Origin: Nocardia wallacei | GTDB taxonomy: Bacteria > Actinomycetota > Actinomycetes > Mycobacteriales > Mycobacteriaceae | Assembly (NCBI RefSeq): GCF_014466955.1 | Contig: NZ_AP023396.1 | Coordinates: 5,766,001 to 5,830,000, forward strand | Direction of reading: 5' to 3' | Length of the DNA stretch: 64,000 nucleotides | Part shown: positions 46,944 to 56,024 of the stretch, piece by piece | Position numbering within the stretch: position 1 is the stretch's first letter | Layout: the number at the start of each line of letters is the position of its first letter | Program-made: the position numbers and the translations under genes | The notes under the pieces: model-generated | What the model saw: only the letters and a program-made list of their open reading frames with translations | The model's database searches: none | What the model was told of the DNA's origin: nothing

Positions 46944-49006
46944 CGGTCGAACCCTCCCCATTCCAGCCCTGTGATGCCGTTGGTCGACGGCACCGTCTCC
47001 ATCGCCGGGACATCCGGCGCGGCAGGTGCGGACCCGTCGTGGTCGTGGCTGGCAACGCTTCCGCGATCGATCAGCAGATCGTCACGGCCGCGTAGCAGGT
47101 CGTCACGCTCGTCGAGGGCTCGAGCCAGTTCGCCACGCAGGTTGCGGTTCTCCTCGGCGAGCCGGTCGAGTTCGGAGATGCCTCGTTCGCTGGGCGCGGT
47201 CGCGGATTCAGGCATGTCCGGGTTCGCCGTGGTCGCCATCGGCCCAGTTGCCCGCGGCGGGAGCGGGCTACGGACGGGGTCGTGCATGTACTCGTCCCAC
47301 GCCAGAGAGTCGACGGCACACACGATCTCCTCCTGGCCGTCCCGGGCCGAAGGTCGCGGTGCGGCATGCCCGTTGCCTGCCTGCCTGCTGGGCCGGGTGG
47401 CCGCTTCCTGCCGCTCGAATGCCGCGATTACCTCCGGCATGCTGAGCACGTCCTCGAGTTGGTGCCGAAGCTGGTCACGTTCGGCCCGCACAGCGGACAG
47501 CTGCGGCAGCAGGTCGGCCGCCGACTCCCGGCCCGCCCGCGCCCCGCCGGACACGTGCATCTGACCGCGGTCGATGCGGAGTTCGTCAGCCCCGGCGAGC
47601 GTGGCCCGCGTCAGGTCCGCCGCGCCGCCGCGTTCGAATCGAGCCCGGTCACGCTCGAACTCATAGCGCCGATCCAGTTCGCGGTCGACATCAGCCAGGG
47701 AGCCATGCAGTTTGTCGATCGAGGACGGGTGGGTATCGCCATCCGCTCCAAGCGGGACACTGCGGTCCCATACCACGACGGCGACCGTGGTCCGCTCGTC
47801 TGCCGTGATCCATGGCAGCTTGTGCTGCGCCCAGTCGTACGCCTCGGTCGCGGTGCGAAAGGTTTGCACATGTAGCCCCGTGGGGTCACCACTGTTGAGT
47901 ACCGTCACGAACCGGTCGTCGGAATCGGGAGCGTACGGCTGCCAATCCGCCGGTGGGGCCTCGAGCTCTTGAAGGAGAGCCCGTTCGCAGTCCGGACTCT
48001 CCTCGTGTGCCCAGAACCGACCCATCCACGGCGTGTCCGCGATCTCGTCGGCCGTGCCGGGCTCGGCGTCGGTCCGGAATACGCGTTCCAGCTCCCAGCG
48101 GCCCGCGCGTTCGGCGTGGCGCACCATCGCGTGCGACGGCTCGGCCGCCATGTCGGCACGGACCTGGCGCCATTGGTCATAGGTCAGCCCGGACGACTCG
48201 ATCGCCTGGTTGATCCGGGTGTCCAACTCGCTCAGCGTCCGCAGATGCCGCTGCAGAAGGTCCGGGTCGTAGTCGTGCAACCGCTGCCCGCGCTCGTTCC
48301 ACAATCGGTCCTCGAACACACGGCCGGTGACCTGCGTGTACTGGCGGACACCGATCAGCCGCCGCACCTCCTCGAGCCGCTCCTCGGGAGTGAACTGCGC
48401 GGGCCGGTCGGCGCGGCCCCGGACCCCGGTCCGGCCGCGGTCGAGAAATCCGTGCCGGATCCTGGCCAGCCGGTCAGCGGCTCGCGCTTTCAATGCGGCG
48501 ACACCGGCCAGCGGGCGGCGCTCGTTCCACGGCTCCCACTTCTGCACACCCCGGATTCCGGCGAAATGCGCCGCGTCCAGGGCCTTGTATGCCTGCCCGC
48601 GCTCCTCGCGGGTCAGCCACGGCGCGCTGTTGATCTGCTGCGCGAGCTCCTGGCGCCGCGTGGCCAGCTCCCATTGCGCCCGCGCGTACAGTTCCGCCGA
48701 CGCCGAAGGCGAATGGTGCAGCGCCAACGAACTTTCCTGATGCCGTTCGAACTGCCGATCGAGATGGTTGTAGAACGCGCGGCGGTCGGTGCGCCGCTGC
48801 TGGCCCTGCTCGCGCAGATCGGCTTTCCACTGTCGCTTGATTTCACGGCGATGCTGCTTCATCTGCCGCGTCATCTCCCGATGCAGCCACGACGGCACCC
48901 GCGTGGCCTGCGGGTTGAACCGGCGCCACTGCTGGAACGTCGTCACCGCGGCATGCCCGAACCGGGCCAGTTCGCGGGTGATGTCGTCAACTTCGTGTTC
49001 TGTCAT
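46940..49006 (-). CDS. Large coiled-coil AICE protein (688 aa)
   Basis: Counterpart of the 582-residue protein of element A: a charged N-terminal helical region (LHREMTRQMKQHRREIKRQWKADLRE reads as a long basic helix), a middle section around LERVF, and a C-terminal coiled coil (ELDRLAEENRNLRGELARAL). It ends in WGGFDR, the C-terminus shared with several operon neighbours. The leader GGAGTGAAACACC before the ATG is identical to that of a gene in element A at 2,651. Confidence 0.7.
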   Translation of the reverse strand: MTEHEVDDITRELARFGHAAVTTFQQWRRFNPQATRVPSWLHREMTRQMKQHRREIKRQWKADLREQGQQRRTDRRAFYNHLDRQFERHQESSLALHHSPSASAELYARAQWELATRRQELAQQINSAPWLTREERGQAYKALDAAHFAGIRGVQKWEPWNERRPLAGVAALKARAADRLARIRHGFLDRGRTGVRGRADRPAQFTPEERLEEVRRLIGVRQYTQVTGRVFEDRLWNERGQRLHDYDPDLLQRHLRTLSELDTRINQAIESSGLTYDQWRQVRADMAAEPSHAMVRHAERAGRWELERVFRTDAEPGTADEIADTPWMGRFWAHEESPDCERALLQELEAPPADWQPYAPDSDDRFVTVLNSGDPTGLHVQTFRTATEAYDWAQHKLPWITADERTTVAVVVWDRSVPLGADGDTHPSSIDKLHGSLADVDRELDRRYEFERDRARFERGGAADLTRATLAGADELRIDRGQMHVSGGARAGRESAADLLPQLSAVRAERDQLRHQLEDVLSMPEVIAAFERQEAATRPSRQAGNGHAAPRPSARDGQEEIVCAVDSLAWDEYMHDPVRSPLPPRATGPMATTANPDMPESATAPSERGISELDRLAEENRNLRGELARALDERDDLLRGRDDLLIDRGSVASHDHDGSAPAAPDVPAMETVPSTNGITGLEWGGFDR

Positions 49007-49062
49007 GGTGTTTCACTCCTCGATGGGTCGAATGATGGGGCGTATCTGCGCGGAGCTGGTGG

Positions 49063-49389
49063 TCACCAGTCCCGCAGCCCTTCGAACTTCCGGCGCGCGG
49101 TGATGGCCTGCCGGAGCACTCGTCTTTGCAGCTCGGCACGGCTGAGCCGGTCCACTCGTGTCAGGTGCAGTTCGCCAGCGAGGGCCAGCAGGCTCTCGCG
49201 GTCCAGCTCCTGCGTGCTGAGGTACGCGGCGCCGTCCTCGACGGTGCTCAGCGTGCGCAGGTGATCGGCGATGTCCGCGGCGGAACTGGTTACCGGCTCG
49301 GCTGGAACGTGGTCGGTCAACGGCGCGGGATCGAGGTCGGAGGACGTCTCGGCCGGGCGCTCGGGCAGATCGAATTCGTAGTGGGACAA
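49063..49389 (-). CDS. Small protein with Rho-N/SAP-like domain (108 aa)
   Basis: The TTG start is inferred from AGAGGA six bases upstream. The C-terminal 50 residues ([28 protein letters not shown]) have the two-helix pattern of Rho N-terminal/SAP nucleic-acid-binding motifs; the N-terminal half is acidic and Pro-rich. Probably binds nucleic acid in the transfer complex; function not known. Confidence 0.6.
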   Translation of the reverse strand: MSHYEFDLPERPAETSSDLDPAPLTDHVPAEPVTSSAADIADHLRTLSTVEDGAAYLSTQELDRESLLALAGELHLTRVDRLSRAELQRRVLRQAITARRKFEGLRDW

Positions 49390-49425
49390 CGCATTTCCTC
49401 TCAATCAGCGGATGCTCAGGGGAAG

Positions 49426-49923
49426 TCAGTTCGCCGCCGCGGGCCGGGTCTCCGCCGACCGGGACCCGGTGCGCGTCACCGCGCGGGCGGCGCGGCGGGT
49501 CTGGTTGAACACCCAGATCGCGGCTGCGGCGATCCAGCGGCCGACCGTGGCCGCGGTGCGGCCGATCAGGACAGCGGAATCGCGGGGGCCGGGGCGGCCC
49601 GCGGAGACCCACAGCCCGTAGCCGAGCCAGCCCAGCGCGTACACGATCAACGGCCCCGTTTTCGGCGCCGGGGACAGCAGCAAGACCAGGAACACCACGG
49701 TCGCGGCCAGCGCGGGCGACCACACCCGCGCCGTGTCGCGGACGCTGCGCGTCTTCGACATCGCGGGCTTGGCCCACTGCTCCACCCGGCCGCCCGACGG
49801 CACTCGGGGGTCACGCATGCGGGCGATGGCCTGATCGGCATCGGCGATGGCGTCGAGGTCGGCGGCGAACCGCTCGACCAGTACGTCCTCGTCGTCGTTG
49901 ATCTCATGGGGGTCGATGCTCAT
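49426..49923 (-). CDS. Two-helix membrane protein downstream of the translocase (165 aa)
   Basis: An acidic N-terminus, then two adjacent hydrophobic segments (VWSPALAATVVFLVLLLSP and IVYALGWLGYGLWVS) and a further amphipathic region, ending basic. It begins three bases after the translocase stop. Same place and topology as the 209-residue protein of element A, so it probably works with the translocase. Confidence 0.65.
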   Translation of the reverse strand: MSIDPHEINDDEDVLVERFAADLDAIADADQAIARMRDPRVPSGGRVEQWAKPAMSKTRSVRDTARVWSPALAATVVFLVLLLSPAPKTGPLIVYALGWLGYGLWVSAGRPGPRDSAVLIGRTAATVGRWIAAAAIWVFNQTRRAARAVTRTGSRSAETRPAAAN

Positions 49924-49926
49924 GGG

Positions 49927-51966
49927 TTATGCGCCTTCCGTGACGGTGGCCTGGTCGGCCTGCGGGGTGGTGGATTCGGTGAGCCCGGGAAGTGGGCGCA
50001 CCTGGTCGGGATCGAGTGCGGAGACGTGGCCGAAGGTGGCCTTGCCGCCGATGACGTGCACGACGTCGCCCGGGGCGAACGATGCGAGAACCGCCGGCGG
50101 GACGATGAAGGAGTCGTCGGGCTGGACGTTGCCTTCGTCGCCGTCGCGGGTGCCGCCGATCAGCTTGCGGGACTTGGCGAATGTCGGGCGGGTGCCGATC
50201 TTCTCCGCGAGCTGTCCGGCGCTGTAGGAGCGCATCACGAACACCCCGCCCGAGCAGGAATCGAGCAGCCGGTGCCGGGCGTCGTCGTTCGGACCCAGGC
50301 CCATCCACGACTGGGTGAACCAGCCCGAACCGCACCCGGCCGACCGCAGCAACTCGACCGTGCGGGCCGCGCCTTCGTCGCCGCACACCTGCGCGAACTC
50401 GTCGCAGAACAGGTGCACCGCGCGGCCGTGGTCACGGCCCGCGAGCGCGAACACCATCGAGATCAGCGCCGCGAACTGGGCCTTCGCCAGAATCGGCGCG
50501 GTGGTGCCCTCCAGGCAGCAGTACACCAGGTCGAACTCGGCGAGGTCGCGTTCGCCGTCCAGCGCGGACCCCAGTTCGCGGAACAGGTTCGCCATCGCCG
50601 ACCGCTCACTGAGCAGGATCGGGGTGGTCTTGCCCTCGTAGGTGATCGCGGTGATCTCGTCCTGTTCGCCGTCGTGCCCGGCCCAGCCCTTCACCAGGAC
50701 GTTCTTGTTCATGCGGCGCATGAACTCCACCGAGTCACGCGGCGGGTTCTCCCCCGGCCCGAGTTTCTTGGCCCGGTCGGGCATGTCGATCACCAAGTGC
50801 AGCAACGTTTTCCGTGCCTGCATGTAGTACGCCTCGGCCGGATCCATCCCGCTCGCGTCGACCCCGGCCCCGATCAGGGCCTCGAACCGCGGCCGCATGT
50901 CCTCGGCCGTGCCGGTCCACAGCGACAGGTGGGTCTCGTCGGGGAAGATCCCGATCCGCTCCCGCGGAATGCCGAGCCGCATCGCCGCGGCGGCCACCTT
51001 GCGGGCGTTGCGGCGGGCGTCCTGCGCGCCCTTGAGATCGAGCACGATCGCCAGCGGACGGCCGGGCCGGTCCGTGCGCCACCACTGGGTGTGACGGCGC
51101 CAGCCGGTAGTCCACCACGACAGGATCATGCGATCCATCGCGGTCGTCTTGCCCGACCCCGGCCCGCCGACGCAGGCGAAATGCTCACCGAACGCCAGCC
51201 AGTCCACCGTGAACACGTCGTCGTGGCGGCCGGACAACCGGCCCGTGACCGACTTCGCCGGAGCCACGCTCACCCGCCGCGCCGCCCGGCCGATCACGAT
51301 CCGTGGATTCACCGTGCCGCGGGTCAACGGCAGCTCCGTGCGCGACAGCCGCGCCGCTGACCGCTGCTGCCGCTGCTGGCGCGCCCACTCCGACCGCTTG
51401 GTGCGGTCCATCGACTTGCGGCCCCGGGTCTCCAGGATGTGGGCGAACCGCGCCGACATCAACGCCGCCATCATCCAGCCCGTGGGCACCAATACCACGC
51501 TGGCCGAAGCGATCCCGGTGATCGGCATCCCGGCGGCAACCTCGGCCGCGCCGTGTGCCACGGCGTTGCTGGGACCGTGCCAGCCGTCCAGTGCCAGCGA
51601 CGACGCCGGGAGCAAGCCCGCGCCGAACGCGAAGTTCCGCAGCCGCACCGGCGTCCACGCGAACAGCCACGACGAACCCGCGACCATCGCCGCCGCGGTC
51701 ACTGCGGTCACCGTGCCACCGAACGCGGCCGTCACCTCCGCGGCGTGCAGTAGATCGGAGGCGTCGATATCGGGCAGGTGTAGCCCGTCCAGGTGCTTGA
51801 GCGGCCCGGAGTCCGCGCCGGGGATCGGCGGGGCTTCCGGCGTGATCCGGATGACCTCCTGCGGTGCGTCCGCCGGGGCGGGCTGCGCCGACGTGGCCGG
51901 GCTGCACTCGGGGCGGAAATCGAGAACAGGCGCGCAATCGGTCGGGCGCGCAATCGGACTGGTCAT
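49927..51966 (-). CDS. FtsK/SpoIIIE-type conjugal DNA translocase (TraB-like) of element B
   Basis: 679 residues. A long hydrophilic N-terminus, two to three membrane segments (about 75-125 and 150-172), Walker A GGPGSGKT at 267-274, Walker B in AVHLFCDEFAQV and a FTQSWMGLG sensor-like motif. It should pump double-stranded element DNA between cells. Divergent from the element A translocase in sequence but alike in layout and operon position. Start overlaps the upstream Rep-like gene (ATGA). Confidence 0.85.
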   Translation of the reverse strand: MTSPIARPTDCAPVLDFRPECSPATSAQPAPADAPQEVIRITPEAPPIPGADSGPLKHLDGLHLPDIDASDLLHAAEVTAAFGGTVTAVTAAAMVAGSSWLFAWTPVRLRNFAFGAGLLPASSLALDGWHGPSNAVAHGAAEVAAGMPITGIASASVVLVPTGWMMAALMSARFAHILETRGRKSMDRTKRSEWARQQRQQRSAARLSRTELPLTRGTVNPRIVIGRAARRVSVAPAKSVTGRLSGRHDDVFTVDWLAFGEHFACVGGPGSGKTTAMDRMILSWWTTGWRRHTQWWRTDRPGRPLAIVLDLKGAQDARRNARKVAAAAMRLGIPRERIGIFPDETHLSLWTGTAEDMRPRFEALIGAGVDASGMDPAEAYYMQARKTLLHLVIDMPDRAKKLGPGENPPRDSVEFMRRMNKNVLVKGWAGHDGEQDEITAITYEGKTTPILLSERSAMANLFRELGSALDGERDLAEFDLVYCCLEGTTAPILAKAQFAALISMVFALAGRDHGRAVHLFCDEFAQVCGDEGAARTVELLRSAGCGSGWFTQSWMGLGPNDDARHRLLDSCSGGVFVMRSYSAGQLAEKIGTRPTFAKSRKLIGGTRDGDEGNVQPDDSFIVPPAVLASFAPGDVVHVIGGKATFGHVSALDPDQVRPLPGLTESTTPQADQATVTEGA

Positions 51967-52736
51967 GATGCTGTTCCTCCGACAACAGACAGACCCCGGC
52001 CGTGACCAGCCGAAGGGTTGAGAAGTGTGGTGAGATCCCGCGAGACAACCTGCGGGCCACCGGGAGATTTGTCGAGGTCGCGCGCGGCGGCCGCGAGACG
52101 GGAACGAACCTCCGGGGAGTCGACGTAGTAGCGCAGGCTCACCGCCCCGGCGTCCTTGGCCGCGTCGTAGGCGGCTTGCATGGTCGTCCGCGCGTCCGCC
52201 GACCCTTTGCGGGTCAGCTCGACTTCGATCGCGTGCAGATCGCCGTCGTCATCGGTCCAATGCCCGTCATGAACATGGGGCATCTGCTCCCCCGCCCGCG
52301 TGGCGAACCCGTTGCGGTGCCGCAACACTCGCTCCGACACCCACGAGTCCTCGATCCGGCCCTCGGCCAGCGCGAGCCGTACCCGCGCGACCGTCGCGAG
52401 ATGGTTCGCCATCATCGGGCCGGGAACCCATGGCTTGACCGTGAATTCGAGCAGTTGTGACGCCACCGGAGCGGTTGGCACCACCCACGACGGACCAGGC
52501 ACCGGGCGGGGAAGGTTGTCGAAATCGTCGACGACGATCTTTCCCGCAGTGCGGAACCGTCGCGTGACCCGATATGCGTTGATCTCGCTGCCGCCGGTCT
52601 CGGCGGCCATGCCGGGCCGCGGCTTGCGCAGCGGCCAGCAGGCCAGCAGAGCGGCGAACACGTCCATCGGCGCGGCGCCCATCTGCGACAGCCACAGCAG
52701 CGCCCACGCATCCCGTGGTCCCAGCCGTACACTCAT
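51963..52736 (-). CDS. Replication-relaxation-like protein (257 aa)
   Basis: A shorter relative of the element A protein at 5,741: a winged-helix N-terminus (RLGPRDAWALLWLSQMG), then DSWVSERVLRH, MPHVHDGHW, LHAIEVELTRKGSADARTTM, the Replic_Relax pattern. Located immediately before the translocase in both elements. It is the best candidate replication or processing protein of element B. Upstream gene stop and this start overlap in the shared TTCGACCGATGA junction. Confidence 0.65.
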   Translation of the reverse strand: MSVRLGPRDAWALLWLSQMGAAPMDVFAALLACWPLRKPRPGMAAETGGSEINAYRVTRRFRTAGKIVVDDFDNLPRPVPGPSWVVPTAPVASQLLEFTVKPWVPGPMMANHLATVARVRLALAEGRIEDSWVSERVLRHRNGFATRAGEQMPHVHDGHWTDDDGDLHAIEVELTRKGSADARTTMQAAYDAAKDAGAVSLRYYVDSPEVRSRLAAAARDLDKSPGGPQVVSRDLTTLLNPSAGHGRGLSVVGGTAS

Positions 52737-53071
52737 CGGTCGAATCCCTCCCACCGCAGGCCCGCCGCCGTGCTGTCCAGCTCCAGCGATGGCGCTACCG
52801 GGGCGTGCCGGGCACGTGCGGCACCGAGCCGTTCGAGCGAGGCCGCGGTGGTCAGCCGTTCCATGTCCGGGTCGTAGACGTGCATGGTTTCGCGGTCCAG
52901 CAGGTCATCGACCCGCCGCTGCATCCCGCCCAACTCGCTGGTCAACTCCGCGATCCGCCGATCCCGCTCGCCGACCTGACGGCGCAGCCGCTCCACCTCC
53001 GCGGTCAGCTGCGCGACCCGCTCGGTGCTCAGGTCAGCCGCCGGAGCAGCTGGACGTACATCGAGGTTCAT
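52733..53071 (-). CDS. Coiled-coil hypothetical protein ending WEGFDR (112 aa)
   Basis: Residues 17-60 form a heptad-rich helix (VAQLTAEVERLRRQVGERD...); the remainder is unstructured or Ala-rich. It ends in WEGFDR, encoded by the repeated junction sequence that also supplies the Shine-Dalgarno of the next gene. No family recognised. Confidence 0.6.
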   Translation of the reverse strand: MNLDVRPAAPAADLSTERVAQLTAEVERLRRQVGERDRRIAELTSELGGMQRRVDDLLDRETMHVYDPDMERLTTAASLERLGAARARHAPVAPSLELDSTAAGLRWEGFDR

Positions 53072-53448
53072 CGGTCGAACCCCTGCCACTCGGGTTCGGC
53101 GTCGACGCGCGGCAGTCCATCGCTGTCGGGCGTGCTGACTGCTTGACTCGCCCAGTCGGCGTACGGGGACCGCTCCAGCGCTCCCGGTGCTTCGCGCTGG
53201 CCGGACAGGGCGGTCGGCAGGTCCTCGGGGATCTCCGCGTAGGGGCGGATGGCCTCGATCGCGGCGTCCGGGGTGTCGATCTCGCCGGGCTCGTTGCCCA
53301 GATCCAGGCTCAGCACGTCTTCCCCGTCGACGTCGACGCCGTCGTAGACCTGGGCGAAATAGGTGCCCAAGCCGCGGTCCCAGCCGACGTAGATCTCCCG
53401 ATCCGGGACGCTGTTATCGAGCGGGGTCAAACGGACACGGTTGTTCAT
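53068..53448 (-). CDS. Hypothetical protein ending WQGFDR (126 aa)
   Basis: An acidic soluble protein. The first half is strand-rich (EIYVGWDRGLGTYFAQVYDG...VLSLDLGNEPGEI), suggesting a small alpha/beta domain of the kind seen in phage and ICE hypothetical proteins. Ends in WQGFDR, with overlapping stop and start at both ends. Function unknown. Confidence 0.6.
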   Translation of the reverse strand: MNNRVRLTPLDNSVPDREIYVGWDRGLGTYFAQVYDGVDVDGEDVLSLDLGNEPGEIDTPDAAIEAIRPYAEIPEDLPTALSGQREAPGALERSPYADWASQAVSTPDSDGLPRVDAEPEWQGFDR

Positions 53449-53726
53449 CGGTCGAATCCCTTCCACGGTTCGGCCTGCTCACGCTCGGGTGACCAGGGAT
53501 CAGGTAGGTGCTTGCCGGAGGCCAGCCACTGGCCCGGCGCACGGTTCGGTGTGTTGATCTGCACGGGCTCGGGCAGCTCCACCCGGATCAGGCGATCGGT
53601 CTGCCCGCTGCGCTTGGCGGCCTCGGCCAGATGCGGAAGCTCGGTGATCGGCACCAGCACGGACCGCTGCGGATCCGCCGGCCGTTCCTGAGGCGCGTCG
53701 TCACGGCGAGAGTGGTTGCGGCTCAT
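53445..53726 (-). CDS. Hypothetical protein ending WKGFDR (93 aa)
   Basis: A small soluble protein with a predicted strand-helix core (RSVLVPITELPHLAEAAKRSG) and a polar tail ending in WKGFDR. Start and stop both overlap neighbours by four bases. Not recognised. Confidence 0.55.
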   Translation of the reverse strand: MSRNHSRRDDAPQERPADPQRSVLVPITELPHLAEAAKRSGQTDRLIRVELPEPVQINTPNRAPGQWLASGKHLPDPWSPEREQAEPWKGFDR

Positions 53727-54064
53727 CGGTCGACCTCGTCCCACAGCGGACCGTTGACCAGGTCCCACATGACGGGCAGCTGGCCGACGTCGAACCGAAA
53801 ACCTTCGGCCCAGCCGATCGCCCAGCCCGGGTACTCGTCCTCGAAATCTGCGTGTGGACGGTCGACCACCCAGGTCAAGGTGCCGTCGACCCGCAACCAC
53901 GCGTAGACGTCGAACCACAGCCCGTCTGCGAACACCACGACGGCGTCGCCGCTGCGAGCGTGCGGAATACCTCGCGCTGTCAACTCCGCCACCAGCAACC
54001 ACGACCGCAGCCGCCTCGAATGCGCCAGTTCGTGAACGACTCCGGCCAATACACGGCGGCTCAT
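53723..54064 (-). CDS. Hypothetical protein ending WDEVDR (113 aa)
   Basis: Alpha/beta protein with several Trp residues (LWFDVYAWLRVDGTLTWVV, PGWAIGWAEGFRFDVG). Its C-terminus WDEVDR is a variant of the WxGFDR ending of its neighbours, and the junction DNA is partly altered (GTCGACCGATGA). No family recognised. Confidence 0.55.
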   Translation of the reverse strand: MSRRVLAGVVHELAHSRRLRSWLLVAELTARGIPHARSGDAVVVFADGLWFDVYAWLRVDGTLTWVVDRPHADFEDEYPGWAIGWAEGFRFDVGQLPVMWDLVNGPLWDEVDR

Positions 54065-54495
54065 CGGTCGAACCCCTGCCACGCCATATCCGGCGGCTCC
54101 GGCTGTTCCCACTGCGCGCCCGGATCCCCGATCACGGCGGGATCGACGTCGGCCGGGTCGATCCCGCGCCGCTGCATCGCCCGCAGCCGCTGGGTCCGGC
54201 GGCCCTTCTCCAGCCCGGCGAGACGGCCCGGGTGCGGCGGCTGCTTCGGCACCGCTTCCTCGACCCGGTACAGGTACGCCGTCAACGGTTCCCGGCCATT
54301 GGCTCGCGGCCGGACAACCTGGCCCGCAATATCTTTCGCGTCACCGGGTCGCAACGGCGGATCCAGCTTCGCCAGCTGCCGCCGCGTCTTGCCCAGCTCA
54401 GCCGGAGCGGTGTTCCAGTAGAAGGTCGGCACACCGAACCTCGCGCCGTCCGGATCCGGAAGATCGCGGGTGCGAACATCTTTCGGCCCGATCAC
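54061..54495 (-). CDS. RRQRL-motif-like AICE protein (144 aa)
   Basis: It has DPDGARFGVPTFYWNTAP, then KTRRQLAKLDPPLRPG and a PLTAYLYRVE strand, the pattern of RRQRL-motif proteins in Streptomyces AICEs and of the element A protein at 7,758. The zinc-binding Cys of the named family are absent. A GTG start overlaps the previous stop (GTGA). The C-terminus is WQGFDR. Function unknown. Confidence 0.65.
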   Translation of the reverse strand: MIGPKDVRTRDLPDPDGARFGVPTFYWNTAPAELGKTRRQLAKLDPPLRPGDAKDIAGQVVRPRANGREPLTAYLYRVEEAVPKQPPHPGRLAGLEKGRRTQRLRAMQRRGIDPADVDPAVIGDPGAQWEQPEPPDMAWQGFDR

Positions 54496-54953
54496 CGCGC
54501 CACCTCCGGCCCCTCGGCCGGAGTCGGCTCCGGTGCGCAATGCGCCGGTACCGGACCCTCCGCCGGAGCGAACGGATACGACGAGCTGGTCTGGCACACG
54601 TACACCACCGGCGCGTGCGGCTCGCGGTCGCCGAAGAACAGGCAGCCCGCCACGATGCCCGCCGCGAAAATCACCGCGACGCCGTAGCCGTAGAGCTTCC
54701 ACCGCTGCTGCTGCGCCCGGATCACCTCCGGGCGGCTCGCCACCGTCACCGGCCGCGGCCGCCACACCTGAGGCTCAGGCTGGGCCACCTGCACCGGCTG
54801 CGGCGGCTGGTACACCGCCGAGTACTGCTGGTGCACCGCCGGGCCGTGCACCACGCCCTGCGCGCCCTGCGGGCTGTAGTAGGTGTCCAGAATCCCGATC
54901 GGCTCACCTGTCGACCGATCGAACGTCCAGTGATAACGCTCCATGCCGCTCAT
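54492..54953 (-). CDS. Single-pass membrane protein (153 aa)
   Basis: A hydrophilic, Gln/Pro-rich N-terminal region of about 85 residues, a membrane segment near 88-110 (YGYGVAVIFAAGIVAGCLFF), and a short outer tail with two Cys (VYVCQTSS, PAHCAPEP). Counterpart of the protein at 8,485 in element A. Probably part of the transfer membrane complex. Confidence 0.6.
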   Translation of the reverse strand: MSGMERYHWTFDRSTGEPIGILDTYYSPQGAQGVVHGPAVHQQYSAVYQPPQPVQVAQPEPQVWRPRPVTVASRPEVIRAQQQRWKLYGYGVAVIFAAGIVAGCLFFGDREPHAPVVYVCQTSSSYPFAPAEGPVPAHCAPEPTPAEGPEVAR

Positions 54954-55105
54954 CGCCGCGCCCCCGATCGGCGCGGACGGCGCCGCCAGGCCGCCACCAA
55001 CGCGACCACGAACACCACCGCCAGCACCGTGCCCGGTGACCAGACGAACAACACGACCGCCAGCAGCAGCGGAACGACCAGGAACTCAGCCGGAAGCAAC
55101 CTCAT
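54950..55105 (-). CDS. Very small membrane protein (51 aa)
   Basis: Reads MRLLPAEFLVVPLLLAVVLF at the start, two hydrophobic stretches separated by WSPG, and an Arg-rich tail (WRRRPRRSGARR). Start and stop overlap neighbouring genes by four bases each. Matches the 60-residue protein at 8,835 of element A in size, topology and operon place. Confidence 0.65.
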   Translation of the reverse strand: MRLLPAEFLVVPLLLAVVLFVWSPGTVLAVVFVVALVAAWRRRPRRSGARR

Positions 55106-55410
55106 GCCGGATCACCTCCGACAGGCAACGCAACCGTCGACTCCACCACGGTCGCGTCGTTCGCATCCGCAATGCCGGCATCCAGCAGGTCCCGGAGCAG
55201 AGTGGCCTGCTCCAGCGTCAGCTGCATCGTCGTGCTCGCCCGGCCCGGATAGCCTTCCTCCACCGCGACACAGACCTTGTCGATGTGGTCGGCGTAGCGC
55301 ACACGGAACGAGCCCCACACGGACGTACTGACATTGACTCCGTCGACGTCAACGGCGTGCCCGTGCTCGTCCACCTGCGCTACGTGAGCACCCATGAAGT
55401 CACGCATCAC
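55102..55410 (-). CDS. Hypothetical protein (102 aa)
   Basis: A strand-rich first half (VDEHGHAVDVDGVNVSTSVWGSFRVRY) and a helix (QLTLEQATLLRDLLDAGIADA). Two consecutive ATG codons are possible starts. It overlaps the upstream gene by several bases. No family recognised; acidic and probably cytoplasmic. Confidence 0.55.
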   Translation of the reverse strand: MMRDFMGAHVAQVDEHGHAVDVDGVNVSTSVWGSFRVRYADHIDKVCVAVEEGYPGRASTTMQLTLEQATLLRDLLDAGIADANDATVVESTVALPVGGDPA

Positions 55411-55672
55411 GCCGCCCCTTGCCCGGATTGCGCCGCCGACGAGCCTGAGCAGACTTCAGTGCGAGCCGGGCGAAATGCGCCTTCCGGGCATGCTCGGCCC
55501 GCCGCGCCCGTTCCTCGGGCGAGAGCGCACCGTGCGGGTCGACTTCGTGCTCAAACTTGCTTGCCATAGCGGCTCGGGCCTTCGCTGTCCGCGCGGCGCG
55601 ATCTGGGGTCTTTGCCCAGGACGTATGCGCAGCGATCCGGGCTTGAAGCACTCGATCGTCACGGGTGCTCAT
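55400..55672 (-). CDS. Conserved actinobacterial hypothetical protein (90 aa)
   Basis: The sequence SWAKTPDRAARTAKARAAM...FEHEVDPHGALSPEERARRAEHARKAHFARLALKSA is a pattern I know from many actinobacterial small proteins of unknown function, often found in mobile elements. Very basic and helical. Start overlaps the excisionase stop (ATGA). Confidence 0.7.
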   Translation of the reverse strand: MSTRDDRVLQARIAAHTSWAKTPDRAARTAKARAAMASKFEHEVDPHGALSPEERARRAEHARKAHFARLALKSAQARRRRNPGKGRRDA

Positions 55673-55956
55673 GCGACACCGCCCGACTCGACCGGCTGCA
55701 CCAAGGCGGTGACATCTGCCTTGCTCACGTAGAGGGCACCCGACGGAAGGCGGCGGTACGCCTTGAGAATGCCGCGGGCGATCCACCTGCGAACCGTTGT
55801 CGGATGTACGCCATCAGCGACAAGGGCCGCTTCGCGAAGTTTGATCAAATCTCCTGGAACACAGGGTTTTTCGGAGATTTTGGATTCGACCCAACTGACG
55901 TGCCTGCGCTGGCTGCCAGGCGTCACCGTTGGACGCACGCGATTTACACTGGACAT
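55669..55956 (-). CDS. Excisionase-type MerR/HTH protein (Xis) of element B
   Basis: A 95-residue protein with one winged-helix domain (LIKLREAALVADGVHPTTVRRWIARGILKAY) and a following strand (LYVSKADVTALV). First gene of the leftward operon, AGGAG upstream. A region at its 5' end (MSSVNRVRPTVTPGSQRRH) has no counterpart in the element A protein, so a later start is possible. Confidence 0.75.
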   Translation of the reverse strand: MSSVNRVRPTVTPGSQRRHVSWVESKISEKPCVPGDLIKLREAALVADGVHPTTVRRWIARGILKAYRRLPSGALYVSKADVTALVQPVESGGVA

Positions 55957-56024
55957 GCTTCAGGGACTCCTATCCATCTGAAGTGCAGAAATGCTGGAGC
56001 GGGCGGCAACCCGCTTCGGTGATC

